Source: Rhizophagus clarus (Eukaryota > Glomeromycota > Glomeromycetes > Glomerales > Glomeraceae). From it: a stretch of DNA of 64,000 nt. Of the stretch, positions 23,541-32,920 are shown piece after piece (positions within the stretch are counted from its first letter, which is position 1; each line of letters opens with the position of its first letter). The translations under genes and the position numbers were made by a program. The stretch is from NCBI GenBank assembly GCA_015698045.1, contig BLAL01000206.1, positions 124,001-188,000 on the forward strand, written 5' to 3'. The notes under the pieces were generated by a model that searched no databases, had not been told where the DNA came from, and worked only from the letters and a program-made list of their open reading frames with translations.

Positions 23541-23693
23541 TACTTGTTCACTACTATTTTATAAAATAGTACCCAGGCTGTATAGCGTGGATGTCAGTAT
23601 TAGTCACAATCCAAAAAAAACGTGAGTCTCCAGCTGATATTTGGTACAGACTGGGCCTAGCTACTCACTTAATAAATAAAAAAATAAAAATAA
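23541..23693 (-). other. Conserved 3' segment of outer SANT-like gene
   Basis: About 130 bases downstream of the stop codon match the corresponding segment at 25064-25220 far better than the surrounding introns do. Conserved pieces include CTGGGCCTAGCTACTCAC, GTGAGTCTCCAGC.GATATTTGG and the palindrome ACTATTTTATAAAATAGT. Conservation beyond the reading frame suggests a structured 3' UTR or a cis element. Confidence 0.55.
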
Positions 23694-24059
23694 TTATCTT
23701 CTACGATATGTAGGTAAGTTTCTCCTTCTCCTACGATCATCACGCGTGACTAAAATTGATCAAATTTATTAAATTTAAAACATGAATGTAAATATTAATT
23801 ATAAATTTTATTATAGTATAATTACCTGGCCTCTCCCAAAATCTCGTTCTAAATTCGCGATAATATCTTTAGCCAGTACGCGTCCACAGCTGCCGCCCAG
23901 GGTTTCTATTACAATAAAGGACATAGTTCTAAATATCAAAATCAATTTGAATATTCGATAAATACATTTAATTTATATGAATGTAATTTTATTTATTTAC
24001 TTATATGATAATCCCTGACGAGGTTCTTCCACTTTTGGCTGCACTGTTGTCCAGAAACT
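23694..24059 (-). pseudogene. Outer Myb/SANT-like gene, exons 2-4 (broken)
   Basis: Three exons on the minus strand, 24005-24059, 23826-23928 and 23694-23749, match exons 2-4 of the intact gene at 25221-25922. Exon 2 reads SGQQCSQKWKNLVRDYH, the third helix of a Myb/SANT-like domain. Exon 3 ends YYREFRTRFWERP. Exon 4 is arginine-rich (DDRRRRRNLPTYRRR) then stop. Damage: the exon 2 donor is ATAAGT instead of GTAAGT, and exon 3 has an in-frame TAA. The matching exon 1 lies 4.7 kb upstream at 28760-28917, separated by the LINE insertion. Confidence 0.75.
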
Positions 24060-24113
24060 CTTGTACAAAATATTCTATTTATTCTGATTCAATTAAATGG
24101 ATTGGTTAATTTG

Positions 24114-24146
<33 letters not shown>

Positions 24147-24244
24147 GATCTGCGCTCCTTTTTCCACTGATCACTCTGTCCATTTTTTTAGCTAACACTT
24201 TTTCACAAAAACTTATAGTTTTCTCTATCCAAAAGTCCTCGAAT

Positions 24245-24712
24245 ATGCCTAATAACGTTGCTAGACGAGGCCGCGGCTCCTTTAATCCTAATAGTAGGAA
24301 GGCCAGCTGCCAAGAACGATGAAATAACAATAATAACTCTGATAACTCTGGTTCTGACGGTGAAAACACTGTCCAGCAAAAACGCTCCCGAACCATCTCC
24401 GAACAAGCTATGGATGAAGATATCGTCACCGACATAGCGGCTGACGCTGGTGTTGAAGTTCTTGCTTCTTCCCCTCAAGAAAACAATACTGCTTCTACTT
24501 CTCTCTCCTCTCATCCGAATATTGCTGCGGCACTATCTGCGCCAAACGATAACGCGTCTGATGGACTCAACGCGTCCATGCATGCTAGAACAATGACTCC
24601 TGCACCCCCCCCTAACGCGTCGCCTGATAAGGCTAATGATGATGATCCTCCTGTTGATCTACTTCTTGTTCAGTCGCCAATAAGGTTGCTTGCCGAAACC
24701 CATCTGGCCTAA
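24245..24712 (+). pseudogene. LINE ORF1 N-terminal fragment, interrupted
   Basis: The frame starts at ATG 24245 (MPNNVARRGRGSFNPNSRK), meets TGA at 24320-24322, and stays open in the same phase to 24712. The product is low-complexity: an Arg/Gly start, an Asn/Ser/Asp stretch, QQKRSRTISEQAMDED and then a Ser/Ala/Pro/Asp-rich part ending VDLLLVQSP. It is the most G+C-rich patch of the area and has the look of a LINE ORF1 leader. It is cut at 24679 by the inner TIR element, whose first bases supply the last codons and stop. Confidence 0.6.
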
Positions 24713-24870
24713 CACGAAACGCCGAAACTCATACATAGTGCCGAAATGCCGAAATGCCAAAACTGCCGAAACTGTTTCGGCATTTCGGCAGTTTCGGCAG
24801 TTTCGGCATTTTGACATAGTTTCGGCATAAGTAATACTAATATTTTAATAGAGTTTCGGCATATTTTCGT
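24700..24870. repeat. Left GCCGAAAC subterminal cluster
   Basis: About a dozen copies of GCCGAAAC, GCCGAAATGCC or their complements, including the palindromic GCCGAAACTGTTTCGGC. The same cluster recurs in mirror position at 26980-27150. Confidence 0.85.
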
Positions 24871-25063
24871 CATGTTAATAGTATCTGACAGATAAAAATT
24901 TATTTTTTAAAATTTAAATTATTTATTGTATTTATTATACGTAATCCAATGATAAAAACTAGCAATTAAATTCAAATTTATCACTAAAGAAATAAAATCC
25001 CAGTTAAAAAAGTTCACCATTTTATTTTTATTTTATTTAATTTTGATAAAAAAAAAATATTGA

Positions 25064-25220
25064 TACTTGTTCGCTACTATTTTAAAAAATAGTACCCAGG
25101 CTGTACGACGTGGACGTCAGTATCAATTCACAGCCCAAAAAAAATGTGAGTCTCCAGCCGATATTTGGTACGGACTGGGCCTAGCTACTCACTATAAAAT
25201 AATATAATAAAATTAATAAA
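25064..25220 (-). other. Conserved 3' segment of inner SANT-like gene
   Basis: Counterpart of 23541-23693; carries the same CTGGGCCTAGCTACTCAC block and an ACTATTTTAAAAAATAGT palindrome just downstream of the stop codon on the minus strand. Confidence 0.55.
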
Positions 25221-25922
25221 TTATCTTCGGTGACAATACGTAGGTAGGTTTCTTGCCCTTCTACGATCGTGTCGCGTATCTAAAATAAATTGGTTAATTT
25301 AAGATGTGAATAAACTTTAATTATAGAAATTTTATAATTACCTCGTCTTTCCCAAAATCTCGATCTAAATGTGCGATAATATCTTGCTCTGATACGTGAC
25401 CATCTTCTTCCAGGGACATCGCTACGATAAAGGCAAAAACTCTAAATATCAAAAAACGAAATAATATTTAGTTAAATATTTTCAATTTTAAGCAAATATT
25501 TTTTTTTGCCATTATATTTTTCATACATGGTATTCCCTGAGAAGATTCCTCCATTTTTGGTGGCATCGTTGTGCCGTGAACCTCGAAGTTCTAAAATGAT
25601 GATTTAGTCTGATTCAAACGAACGAATTAGTTGGATTAAAGATAATAATTCTATTTTTAACATATTTTAACATATTAAATATTATACATATGAACCTTCT
25701 TGCGATTGACCTCCAGAATCTCGATCGATCTCTCCCGTATTCATTATGAAATTCGTCATTTCTTCTTCTTCTTTCTTCCACCAAGTAATCGGTGTATTCA
25801 TCGAACCATTGAATAGGACGAGAGTGGCGACGAGGCTGGCGATGGGGCTGGCGATGAGAGTGACGATAGGGCTGGCGATGAGAGTGACGATGGGACTGGC
25901 GATGAGAGTGACGATTGGGCAT
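25221..25922 (-). CDS. Arg-rich Myb/SANT-like DNA-binding protein, 4 exons
   Basis: Exons 25696-25922, 25527-25590, 25342-25441 and 25221-25279 join in frame across three introns (62-105 bases) to give 149 residues; an upstream ATG at 25955 would add 11. Residues 1-35 are His/Arg/Gln repeats (HSHRQPYR). A Myb/SANT-like (trihelix/Myb_DNA-bind_4 style) domain follows: WFDEYTDYLVEERRRR, then RSRFWRSIARR, then AQRCHQKWRNLLREYH, with the three expected tryptophans. The remainder is very arginine-rich (GRRWSRIRARYYRTFRSRFW). No stops and all splice sites are intact, unlike the outer copy. In PIF/Harbinger transposons a separate Myb-like protein accompanies the transposase; a similar role here is inference, as no transposase is present. 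Confidence 0.8.
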
Positions 25923-26309
25923 ATTTACAAAATTAAGATGTGAGAAAAAACGCAAAAAGAATGAGATGAGTAAATCGTAAAATATCCTTTTATAAATAAA
26001 ATTTGGACAATTCCTTTTTGTTCCCTTTCTTCAAAATACTGATTTATTAGTTTGCATCATTAAATTTAAATATCATCCTTAAAATAATAAATCTTTGTTT
26101 ATTCTCTTTGTTCTTAAAAAAAAATCATTTTTTTTAAAAAAAAATTGGAATATTTTGTACATCCCTTAAAAAAAAATAAAAAAATCAGTGCATAATACAT
26201 ACAATGTGATTTGTATAAAAAAGTCATCTTGCATCGTTAAACAAATACCGATATAAAATTATTAATCATCATCCCTGTGTGATAAAATTTAATTGTTAAC
26301 TTCTTTCTC

Positions 26310-26440
26310 TTTCTTTAGAGCACACATTGAACACGAATCAACACAAATTTAACAAAATTTGGCTAAAATGAGCGAAATTTTACCAGAATTATCAGCACAA
26401 ATCGAACACAAATCGAACACAAATTGAACAAGATCGAAAG
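26310..26440. repeat. GAACACAAAT repeats upstream of SANT-like gene
   Basis: Seven or so imperfect copies of (C/G)AACACAAAT(T/C) with a GCTAAAATG..CGAAATTTTACCAGAATTATC-like core. A homologous cluster sits at the same place upstream of the outer copy (29320-29440), so it was inherited with the gene and may hold its promoter or protein-binding sites. Confidence 0.7.
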
Positions 26441-26600
26441 AGTTCGTTTGCATCACGTCAGTGTTGTTTAAATTTCATCACACAAAAATTTTTTAATTTA
26501 AACTCTTAAATAAATCAATATAATTATAAACTTATTTACAAATTTACTTTATTAATAAAAGAATTATTGTTATAATGATTTCCTAAAAATAAAGAAAAAA

Positions 26601-26921
26601 TTATTCTTCTTCATCTACATCATCTACATCGATGAATTCATTCAATAAATCCTCTACATTATAATCAAAATTTCCTCCCCCATCGCTTTCTTGTTCGCTT
26701 TCTTGCTCATCATCATTGCCATCATCTGTATTAATTTTTTCGTATTCTTCTTCAGATTCATCTAAAATGTCGTCCGGGATCTCTCCAATTTCTTCAATTA
26801 TTAATTTGTGTGACAAATCAACAAATTTATCGATCCATACATGTTCTATTAGGACAACACAATTATCTGAAGGACAGATCATTTCCTGAATGACCGTCAG
26901 ATATGATTGGTTGTGTGTCAT
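26601..26921 (-). CDS. Small acidic protein in inner TIR element
   Basis: A single-exon frame of 106 residues. Residues 1-45 are mixed (SYLTVIQEMICPSDNC, then VVLIEHVWIDKFVDLSHK) and residues 46-106 are strongly acidic (ESEEEYEKINTDDGNDDEQ, then DVDDVDEEE at the end). It is divergently placed about 680 bases from the Myb/SANT-like gene but on the same strand, so it lies upstream of it. No counterpart is visible in the outer element. I do not recognise a family. An acidic partner of the highly basic neighbour is an attractive but untested idea. Confidence 0.6.
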   Translation of the reverse strand: MTHNQSYLTVIQEMICPSDNCVVLIEHVWIDKFVDLSHKLIIEEIGEIPDDILDESEEEYEKINTDDGNDDEQESEQESDGGGNFDYNVEDLLNEFIDVDDVDEEE

Positions 26922-26979
26922 GTGGTGGCTGAATTTTATTTTGTTACACTAATTACATTATTAGAAAAATGAAACTATG

Positions 26980-27150
26980 CCGAAACTATATTAAAGTATT
27001 AATATATATTATGCCGAAACTATGCCAAAATGCCGAAACTGTTTCGGCATTTCGGCAGTTTCGGCAGTTTCAGCATTTCGGCATTTTTGGCTGCTTGCCG
27101 AAACCTAGTTTCGCCAGTTTCGCCAGTTTCGGCATGCCGAAACTCACTAG
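26980..27150. repeat. Right GCCGAAAC subterminal cluster
   Basis: Mirror counterpart of the cluster at 24700-24870, including GCCGAAACTGTTTCGGC and TTTCGGCAGTTTCGGCAG. A frame over this stretch is only repeat-encoded. Confidence 0.85.
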
Positions 27151-27170
27151 TTTTGGCAAGCAACCTTATT

Positions 27171-28702
27171 CATGACGCTTTTCAATGGCTTCAGCTATAC
27201 TTCTAGATTGAATAAACTTTCTAATTGCCTGATCCATCTTTCTACGTGTCTTGATGTGGTCTTCTAGCTGATTAATGCTTTGCGGATCTTTGATATCTAA
27301 ATCTGTAATCATAAAGTTACGATGTTTAAAGAAATGAATTAGTGATGCATCACTATAATCGCGGTTATATTTAAGGAATTTGAGTTTCCAGTATCTCTCT
27401 GTATCCATTAAACTGAATGATTGGGCCTCTGTGCCTACAATATTTGAGGATTCTCTGTGAAATCTTTTGAGGTCTTTGAGTAATTTATATAATTTACTCG
27501 TATGCTTGGCTGCGATATAATCTAATAGTTTTTTATTCGTTTGTTTGATCCTGAGAATACTGCTTATCCTTGTATGCAGGTGAATGTTAATTGCTTTATC
27601 GATGCCATTTGCCATTTGTGACCAAAATGAGTTAATAATATTCTTTACTGCTTCTCGAGATCCAGCGGCCACTTCTGTGTCATCTTCATGATCCTCCCAG
27701 GGTTCAGAATTAGTGTATAATAATTGTTCCATTGCCTGGTGTGTGTCATTCAAATGCAATTGTATACTTGGGCTATTCACGAAATCTCTGCATGCCTGTT
27801 GAAATAATTCTATATTACTCCTAGGTGTCTTATCCAGATCTATAATTTGCCTTTTTACCGATGATATGTCTGCTGCATCTGATTCCTTTCCAAGTGTGTT
27901 TATATTCCCAAATTTTTCTTTATCCATTCGTGTGGTGGCCGCTATTCCTGGTTGATCGAGAGCTGCCCTTCTAGTATGTCTCCTATTATTGACTAAGAAT
28001 TCCGCCGTATGTAACCTTGTTATGAGAATATCATGGTCGCTGTCTGTGCATTCTACTGACGGTATAATAAATGCCCTTTTAACTATTATTTACTCGGGGG
28101 CCTTCATCTATAGCATATCAATTCTAGTATAAGTGGGTTCTTCATCTTTGCCCTTATTATATTTGTAGGTAAAGGCTTTTTGATCGTTGTTGATTAATCT
28201 AAATGTATCTTTGAATCCTAGCGTCTATAATTGATGCAACACATTTTGATGATGATTAATTGCAGTTGGCTTTTTGCTACTTGGCATGCTTTTATCTAGT
28301 TCGGGATCCACTATTTCATTAAAGTTGCCAGCGATGATATATAGTGTCCTGGTCGATCCCAGTTGGTTTTGTTGTAATTATTTTATAGTATTGTCCATCA
28401 ACTTCTTGTGTATGTGTTGTTTATTCTCAGGTGCAGCATAAATAGCTGTAATGTGAATTTTTCAGTTCTTAAACAATAATTTAATGCTGAGCAGATACAG
28501 GGATGTTAAGTCCATGCTGTATAAATGTATCGCCCATTTCATCTTTACTGCGATCACCACTCCATATCCTATGCTCTTATTAGTACTAGTATTCTTATTA
28601 CAAAAATAGAATTTATATTTATTATTATAACGTGTAATATTTAGGAACGAGCTTTTCTTTTTATCAGAATTGGTTTCAGTGACAACCACTATGTCTATGT
28701 CA
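27171..28702 (-). pseudogene. LINE APE-type endonuclease region, broken
   Basis: On the minus strand the insert opens with DIDIVVVTETNSDKKKSS, continues through SIGYGVVIAVKM, then ITAIYAAPENK, GNFNEIVDPELDKS, TRIDML and TDSDHDILITRLHTAEF. These are the ordered motifs of an apurinic-type (exonuclease-endonuclease-phosphatase fold) LINE endonuclease, including the N-E, D and SDHD-type catalytic segments. Stops interrupt it near 28459, 28375, 28230 and 28100. From 27927 a 253-residue frame stays open (MDKEKFGNINTLGKES onward), the linker before the reverse transcriptase, and ends at the inner TIR element boundary. The element is 5'-truncated and lacks its RT. Confidence 0.8.
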
Positions 28703-28759
28703 GGTTAATTTGAATTTAAATTCTTTCTTAAAGAAATTATAGATATTAATCATATGAAC

Positions 28760-28917
28760 CTATTGGCAACAGAGTCCCAAAAATCATGGCGGCTTCTACC
28801 ATTAATATTGTGGTAGGCGCAGTTTCTGTCTTAGCGTATGTCAACTAGCTCATCCATCATAGCCCAGTTCCAATGGATGTTATAGTAGGAATGACATGAA
28901 CATGTGTGGCGAGGCAT
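28760..28917 (-). pseudogene. Outer Myb/SANT-like gene, exon 1 (broken)
   Basis: From ATG 28917 the frame reads MPRHTCSCHSYYNIHWN, then MMDELVDIR, an in-frame TAA, and RNCAYHN...RSRHDFWDSVANR to a donor at 28759. It aligns with exon 1 of the intact copy: same start MP-R/N-H, same RSR-FW segment and an identically placed AG|GTTCATATG donor. The stop replaces a residue in the first helix. The partner exons are at 23694-24059. Confidence 0.75.
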
Positions 28918-29460
28918 TATTAGATTAGAATTGATTTTTATAATTTGATTTTGGGATGAGTAAAAATTTGGGTAGAAAGAAAGTCATAAAATGTCACTTT
29001 AAATAAAATTTGAACAATACCTCTTTGGTTTGATTTTATTTCTCGTTTCAATTAAAATTTAATTTATTACACTCTTATCATTAAACATATTAATTAAATC
29101 TCGTGCAGATATGGATTATCTAAATATAAATATCATGATTAATAAAAAAAAATCTTAGTTTGATTTCATATCAATATATCATATTTAAAAATAAAAACAA
29201 TTATATTCTGATTAAATATTTTGCGTACATTTCTTAAAAAAATCATAAAAAAAATCTTGTACATCGTACATATATGCAATTACTAAATATCATCCCCTTG
29301 TGATAAATAAAAAATTACGCAATACAAATTCAACACAAATTCAACACAAATTTAACAAATTTAACGAAATTTAGCCAAAATTAATAATTTTTTACCAGAA
29401 ATTATCAACACAAATTGAACACAAATTGAACACAAGTTTCAGTCACGATTTATTTATGTC
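28918..29460 (-). promoter_or_regulatory. Upstream region of outer SANT-like gene
   Basis: Sequence corresponding to 25930-26480 of the inner copy, with a AAACAATACCTCTTTGGTTTG versus GGACAATTCCTTTTTGTTCC-like block and a cluster of CAACACAAATT / GAACACAAATT repeats (29320-29440). No other gene is seen here. Confidence 0.5.
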
Positions 29461-29735
29461 ACGCCTGCGTTGTTGATAATTAAATAAATAAATCTGCATA
29501 ATATGATTGTGTATGATTGCATATATAATATCATATTTTCTGGCCAATCAAAATTAAGCTGATCCTTGCATGTGATTTAATCTGTACGTGTTTTTTGTCC
29601 TATTTATTTTTTGTTTCTTTATTTCTTTATTTTTTTGTTCAATATTTTTCTCTTCTTTTTATTATTTCTTTATCCTTTTGTTCAATATTTTTTAATTATA
29701 TACAGAATATTTACATATATTTCATAATTTATTGC

Positions 29736-30480
29736 TTTGCAGGTATAGAAATATTTGTTTATTAATACTAATTATTTCATAATTTTTTACTTCTTTTTTA
29801 CTTTGTATCGTAATACTGACAATAATATACATGTTTCCTTTATTTCTTTTTACTTGTACTTTAATACTAACGATCGATACTAACAATACTAATTATGTTT
29901 TTTTTACTCCTTTTACTTAATATTAACAACATGTTTATTTTTTATTTTGTCTCCTCTTTCTTTTATTTTTAGTTTATTCTTTGCAGTATAGAAATATTTG
30001 TTTATTAATACTAATTATTTTCGTTTTCTTTTTACCTCTGTTACTTTGTGTCGTAATACTAACAATAATATCCATATTTCCTTTATTCCTTTTTACTTTT
30101 ACTTCAATACTAACGATACTAACAATACTAATTATGTTTTTTTTACTCCTTTTACTTAATACCAACAACATGTTTATTTTTCTCTTTCTTTTATTTTTAG
30201 TTTATTCTTTGCAAGTATAAAAATATTTGTTTATTAATACTAATTGTTTTAATACTAATGCGTTTTTTACCCTAATTGTTACTTTATATCATAATACTAA
30301 CAATACTATCTACGTTTTCTTTTTTCTTTTACTTGTACTTTAATACTAACAATAATATCCATGTTTCTACTGTTTCTTTAACTCTTTTTACTCTAATATT
30401 AACAACACTAACAATACTAACAATATTTCTTTTATCTTTATATCTAATACCAACGTTACTATAGCTGTTTCTCTTCATTT
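29736..30480. repeat. Three-copy tandem repeat, about 230-245 bases
   Basis: Units beginning near TTTGCAGGTATAGAAATATT start at about 29736, 29980 and 30208. Each contains AATACTAACAATAATATCCA-type triplet-like wording and T-rich tracts; the third copy is most diverged. Short Ile/Leu/Phe frames in it are repeat by-products. It lies between the upstream region of the outer gene and the right subterminal array. Confidence 0.8.
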
Positions 30481-30619
30481 TACATCTAATTGTATCGTTA
30501 CTCTTTCTTTTTTTACTTTTATATATTCTGTATATAGTAATAAATACTTGTAATTTTTTATAATTTAATTCATATTATATCTAATAAAATATACATTATA
30601 TAAACTTATAGTACAAAAA

Positions 30620-31100
30620 TGAATTTTAAAACATTACAAAATATTTATGTAAAATTACGAATCATCAAAATATTTTAAAAAGTTGCAAAATATTACGCAA
30701 TAAAATTACAAAATATTACGACCATAAAATTACGAAACTTTGTATATCATAATATTTCAAAATATTTTAAAAAGTTGTGAAATATTACGCAATAAAATTA
30801 TACAATATTACGAACTGTAAAATTATGAAACTTTGCATATTGTAATATTTTGAAATATTTTAAAAAGTTACAAAATATTACGCTTACGCAAACTTGCGGC
30901 GGGTTTGAAAACTTATGAAATATTATGTAAAATTACAAAATATTGCAAATGCGTAAAATTACAGAATATTACGAACTGTAAAATTACGAAACTTTGCATA
31001 TCATAATATTTCAAAATATTTTAAAAAGTTACGAAATATTACTCTTCCGCAAATTTGTGATGGGTCTGGAAACTTATGAAATATTATGATGCGTAATCTT
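30620..31100. repeat. Right subterminal array of outer TIR structure
   Basis: Four or so units of about 100-120 bases with TTTCAAAATATTTTAAAAAG, RAAATATTACGCAATAAAAT and TTACGAAACTTTGCATAT. It uses the same words (TTTCAAAATATT, TACGAAACT) as the left array in mirror position and is followed by the right inverted end at 31117-31136. Confidence 0.75.
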
Positions 31101-31136
31101 GCACAACTTTTTGCACTATAAAATTTCCTGATGATA

Positions 31137-32150
31137 ATATTCATAGATTACATTTAGCTGAACTGGGGTCTGGGTAAATTGCATAATTTGTATATAATAT
31201 TTTTAATTAAATATTTTATAATAAATATAACATAATTTTTGAATTAGAAAAAAAAAATTATTTAAAGTATATATATATATATATATACTTACTAGTATAC
31301 ATACAATATATATATATTTAATCTTATAAAAAGTCCTTTCTTTATAGATAAAGATCCATTAGTGCTTATAGGAAAAAATCTATTACTATTTTTTCTACCT
31401 ATTTATAATGATAAAAAAAGAAAATCTTTACTGGTAAAGACTTAATATAATTAGAATTCAGTTGCATAATATATTAATATATAATATTGTAAACTGTATA
31501 TATAAACGTTTTAAATAATGTATTAGAATTAAATAACATATATATAATATATATGTTAATATATACTAGTATAAAAATATATTAAACAACATGTTAAAAT
31601 TAAATAATATATATATTAATACTATATATTGATTTATTTTAGTATATAATATTGCATATCATGTTAAACTACTAGTAAGTATTGATTAATATGTATTTTA
31701 GTATAAATTACCATTTTTTAAATTTCTATATTATATATTAATAAAAATCTGCTATATTAAGAATACACTATATTAAAAGTTAATTGTATAAATTTACAAA
31801 GTTAATATATATATGATGAAAAGTATTACTTAAAAAAATAATTTATCTTAAAGTCACATAATACTAGTATTCTGTTAATAGTTAGTATATAGTAATTATA
31901 TTTCATGTCGATTATTTCTACATTTTTATATATTAATTCATATAGTAAAAAACAATATTTATAATTGGTTTTTTATAAAATATTTTATAAAATATTTTTT
32001 TTTGCTAGTAATTTATATTTAACATATCAATTTTATTTATTTTTACTTTTTTTTTTTTAATTCAAAGGTTATATAATGACTTTATTATAATATATTTAAA
32101 ATAAAATATAATATATAAATGATAAAACTCATCCAGTACAGCTAGATGTA
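31137..32150. other. Extremely A+T-rich, no gene
   Basis: Long runs of TATATA and poly-A/T; no reading frame of note. A (TA)n run of ten repeats lies at 31268-31288. Confidence 0.6.
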
Positions 32151-32154
32151 ATCC

Positions 32155-32920
32155 ATGAATCTATTTATTTTTATATTTATTATTAAAAATCAAAATTTAT
32201 TATACAAATATTATTAAACTTTATACTTAAAATTCTTTCTGGTTTTTTTTTTAATGATAATAAGAGTAAAATTATATATAAAAAAGTATGTTAAACATGT
32301 TTATTTAGTTTTAAAAAGATGATTATTTATTAAATTTTTTTTTTTTAAAAAAATTATTTTATTATATAATATAAATTTACTTTAAATAAGCTAATTTTAA
32401 AATTAAAATATCAAATACTAGTTATATTTTCTAAATAAAATTATTAATATTTTATGTATCAATTTTTTTGATATTTAGTTCATATATTATATAAACAATT
32501 TATCAGCAGAAGCTATATCTACCCTAACTTGCAGGATGAAATTATATAATAAATTATTAATAATTATTAATAGTAAATTTTAATAAATAATATAATCCAG
32601 TCTTTTTGATATTTTAACTTTTATTTAAATCTAAAATTAAGTAAATACTATCTATTTTAAAGTAATTTAATATTTTTTTATATCATTTTTTATGCTATAT
32701 AACAAAATAATTTTTTTAAAAAAAAATTTTAATAAGTAGATCACCTTTTTAAAACTAAGTAAACATGTTCAGCACACTTTTTTATATATCAGATATAATT
32801 TTACTCTTATTGTCATTAAAAAATAAAAATCCAAAAAGAATCTTAAGTGTGAAATTTAATGATGTTTTATATAATAAATTCCGATTTTAATAGTAAATGT
32901 AAAAATAAATGAAACCAACA
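32155..32920. mobile_element. Foldback element with roughly 250-base arms
   Basis: The left arm (about 32155-32400) contains CTTAAAATTCTTTCTGGTTT, then AATAAGAGTAAAATTATATA, then TAAACATGTTTATTTAGTTT. The right arm (about 32680-32920) carries their imperfect complements in reverse order. The centre is short and A+T-rich. Long imperfect arms without coding capacity fit a foldback MITE. The ends are diffuse and no target duplication was resolved. Confidence 0.65.

Larger units (their letters stand above)
24679..27170 (-). mobile_element. Inner TIR element with SANT-like and acidic genes
   Basis: AATAAGGTTGCTTGCC (24679-24694) is exactly complementary to 27155-27170. The element is about 2.5 kb. 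Each end carries a cluster of GCCGAAAC / GTTTCGGC words, partly palindromic. It encodes, on the minus strand, an intact four-exon Myb/SANT-like protein (25221-25922) and a single-exon acidic protein (26601-26921). Gene, upstream repeats and 3' segment are homologous to those of the surrounding element, but the inverted ends are different. The flanks are LINE sequence in opposite orientations with no matching target duplication, so a rearrangement followed or accompanied insertion. No DDE transposase is encoded. Confidence 0.7.
24117..28702 (-). mobile_element. LINE insertion in SANT-like gene intron 1
   Basis: GGTTAATTTGAATT flanks the insert at 24104-24117 and 28703-28716, a 14-base target duplication. 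Beside the left copy is a run of 28 T (24116-24143), which on the minus strand is the poly-A tail of the insertion. The insert holds a 5'-truncated endonuclease region on the minus strand (27171-28702). Unexpectedly, an ORF1-like segment faces the opposite way (24245-24679), with the inner TIR structure between them. The reverse transcriptase is missing. The duplication and tail fix the outer borders; how the inside became inverted is not clear. Confidence 0.75.
22945..31136 (-). mobile_element. Compound TIR structure carrying Myb/SANT-like genes
   Basis: TATCATCAGGAAATTTTATA (22945-22964) is exactly complementary to 31117-31136, and similarity continues inward through a GCAAAAA..TTGCGTAAG-like segment. 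Each end is followed by an array of A+T-rich subterminal repeats (22985-23340 and 30620-31100). Inside, the minus strand carries a Myb/SANT-like gene whose first intron has been split by a LINE (24117-28702), which itself contains another TIR structure (24679-27170). Without the LINE insertion the outer element would be about 3.6 kb. No clear target duplication or DDE transposase was found, so it is either non-autonomous or the pairing marks an older composite. Confidence 0.6.

Noticed and set aside
24142-24514. Two minus-strand frames of about 100 residues opposite the LINE ORF1-like segment
   Set aside because: They are antisense shadows of the G+C-richer LINE leader; the plus-strand frame has the recognisable low-complexity ORF1 pattern.
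22985-31100. CRISPR-like regularly spaced repeats
   Set aside because: The units are A+T-rich, head-to-tail and without unique spacers, sit next to inverted ends in a eukaryotic genome, and no cas genes are present.
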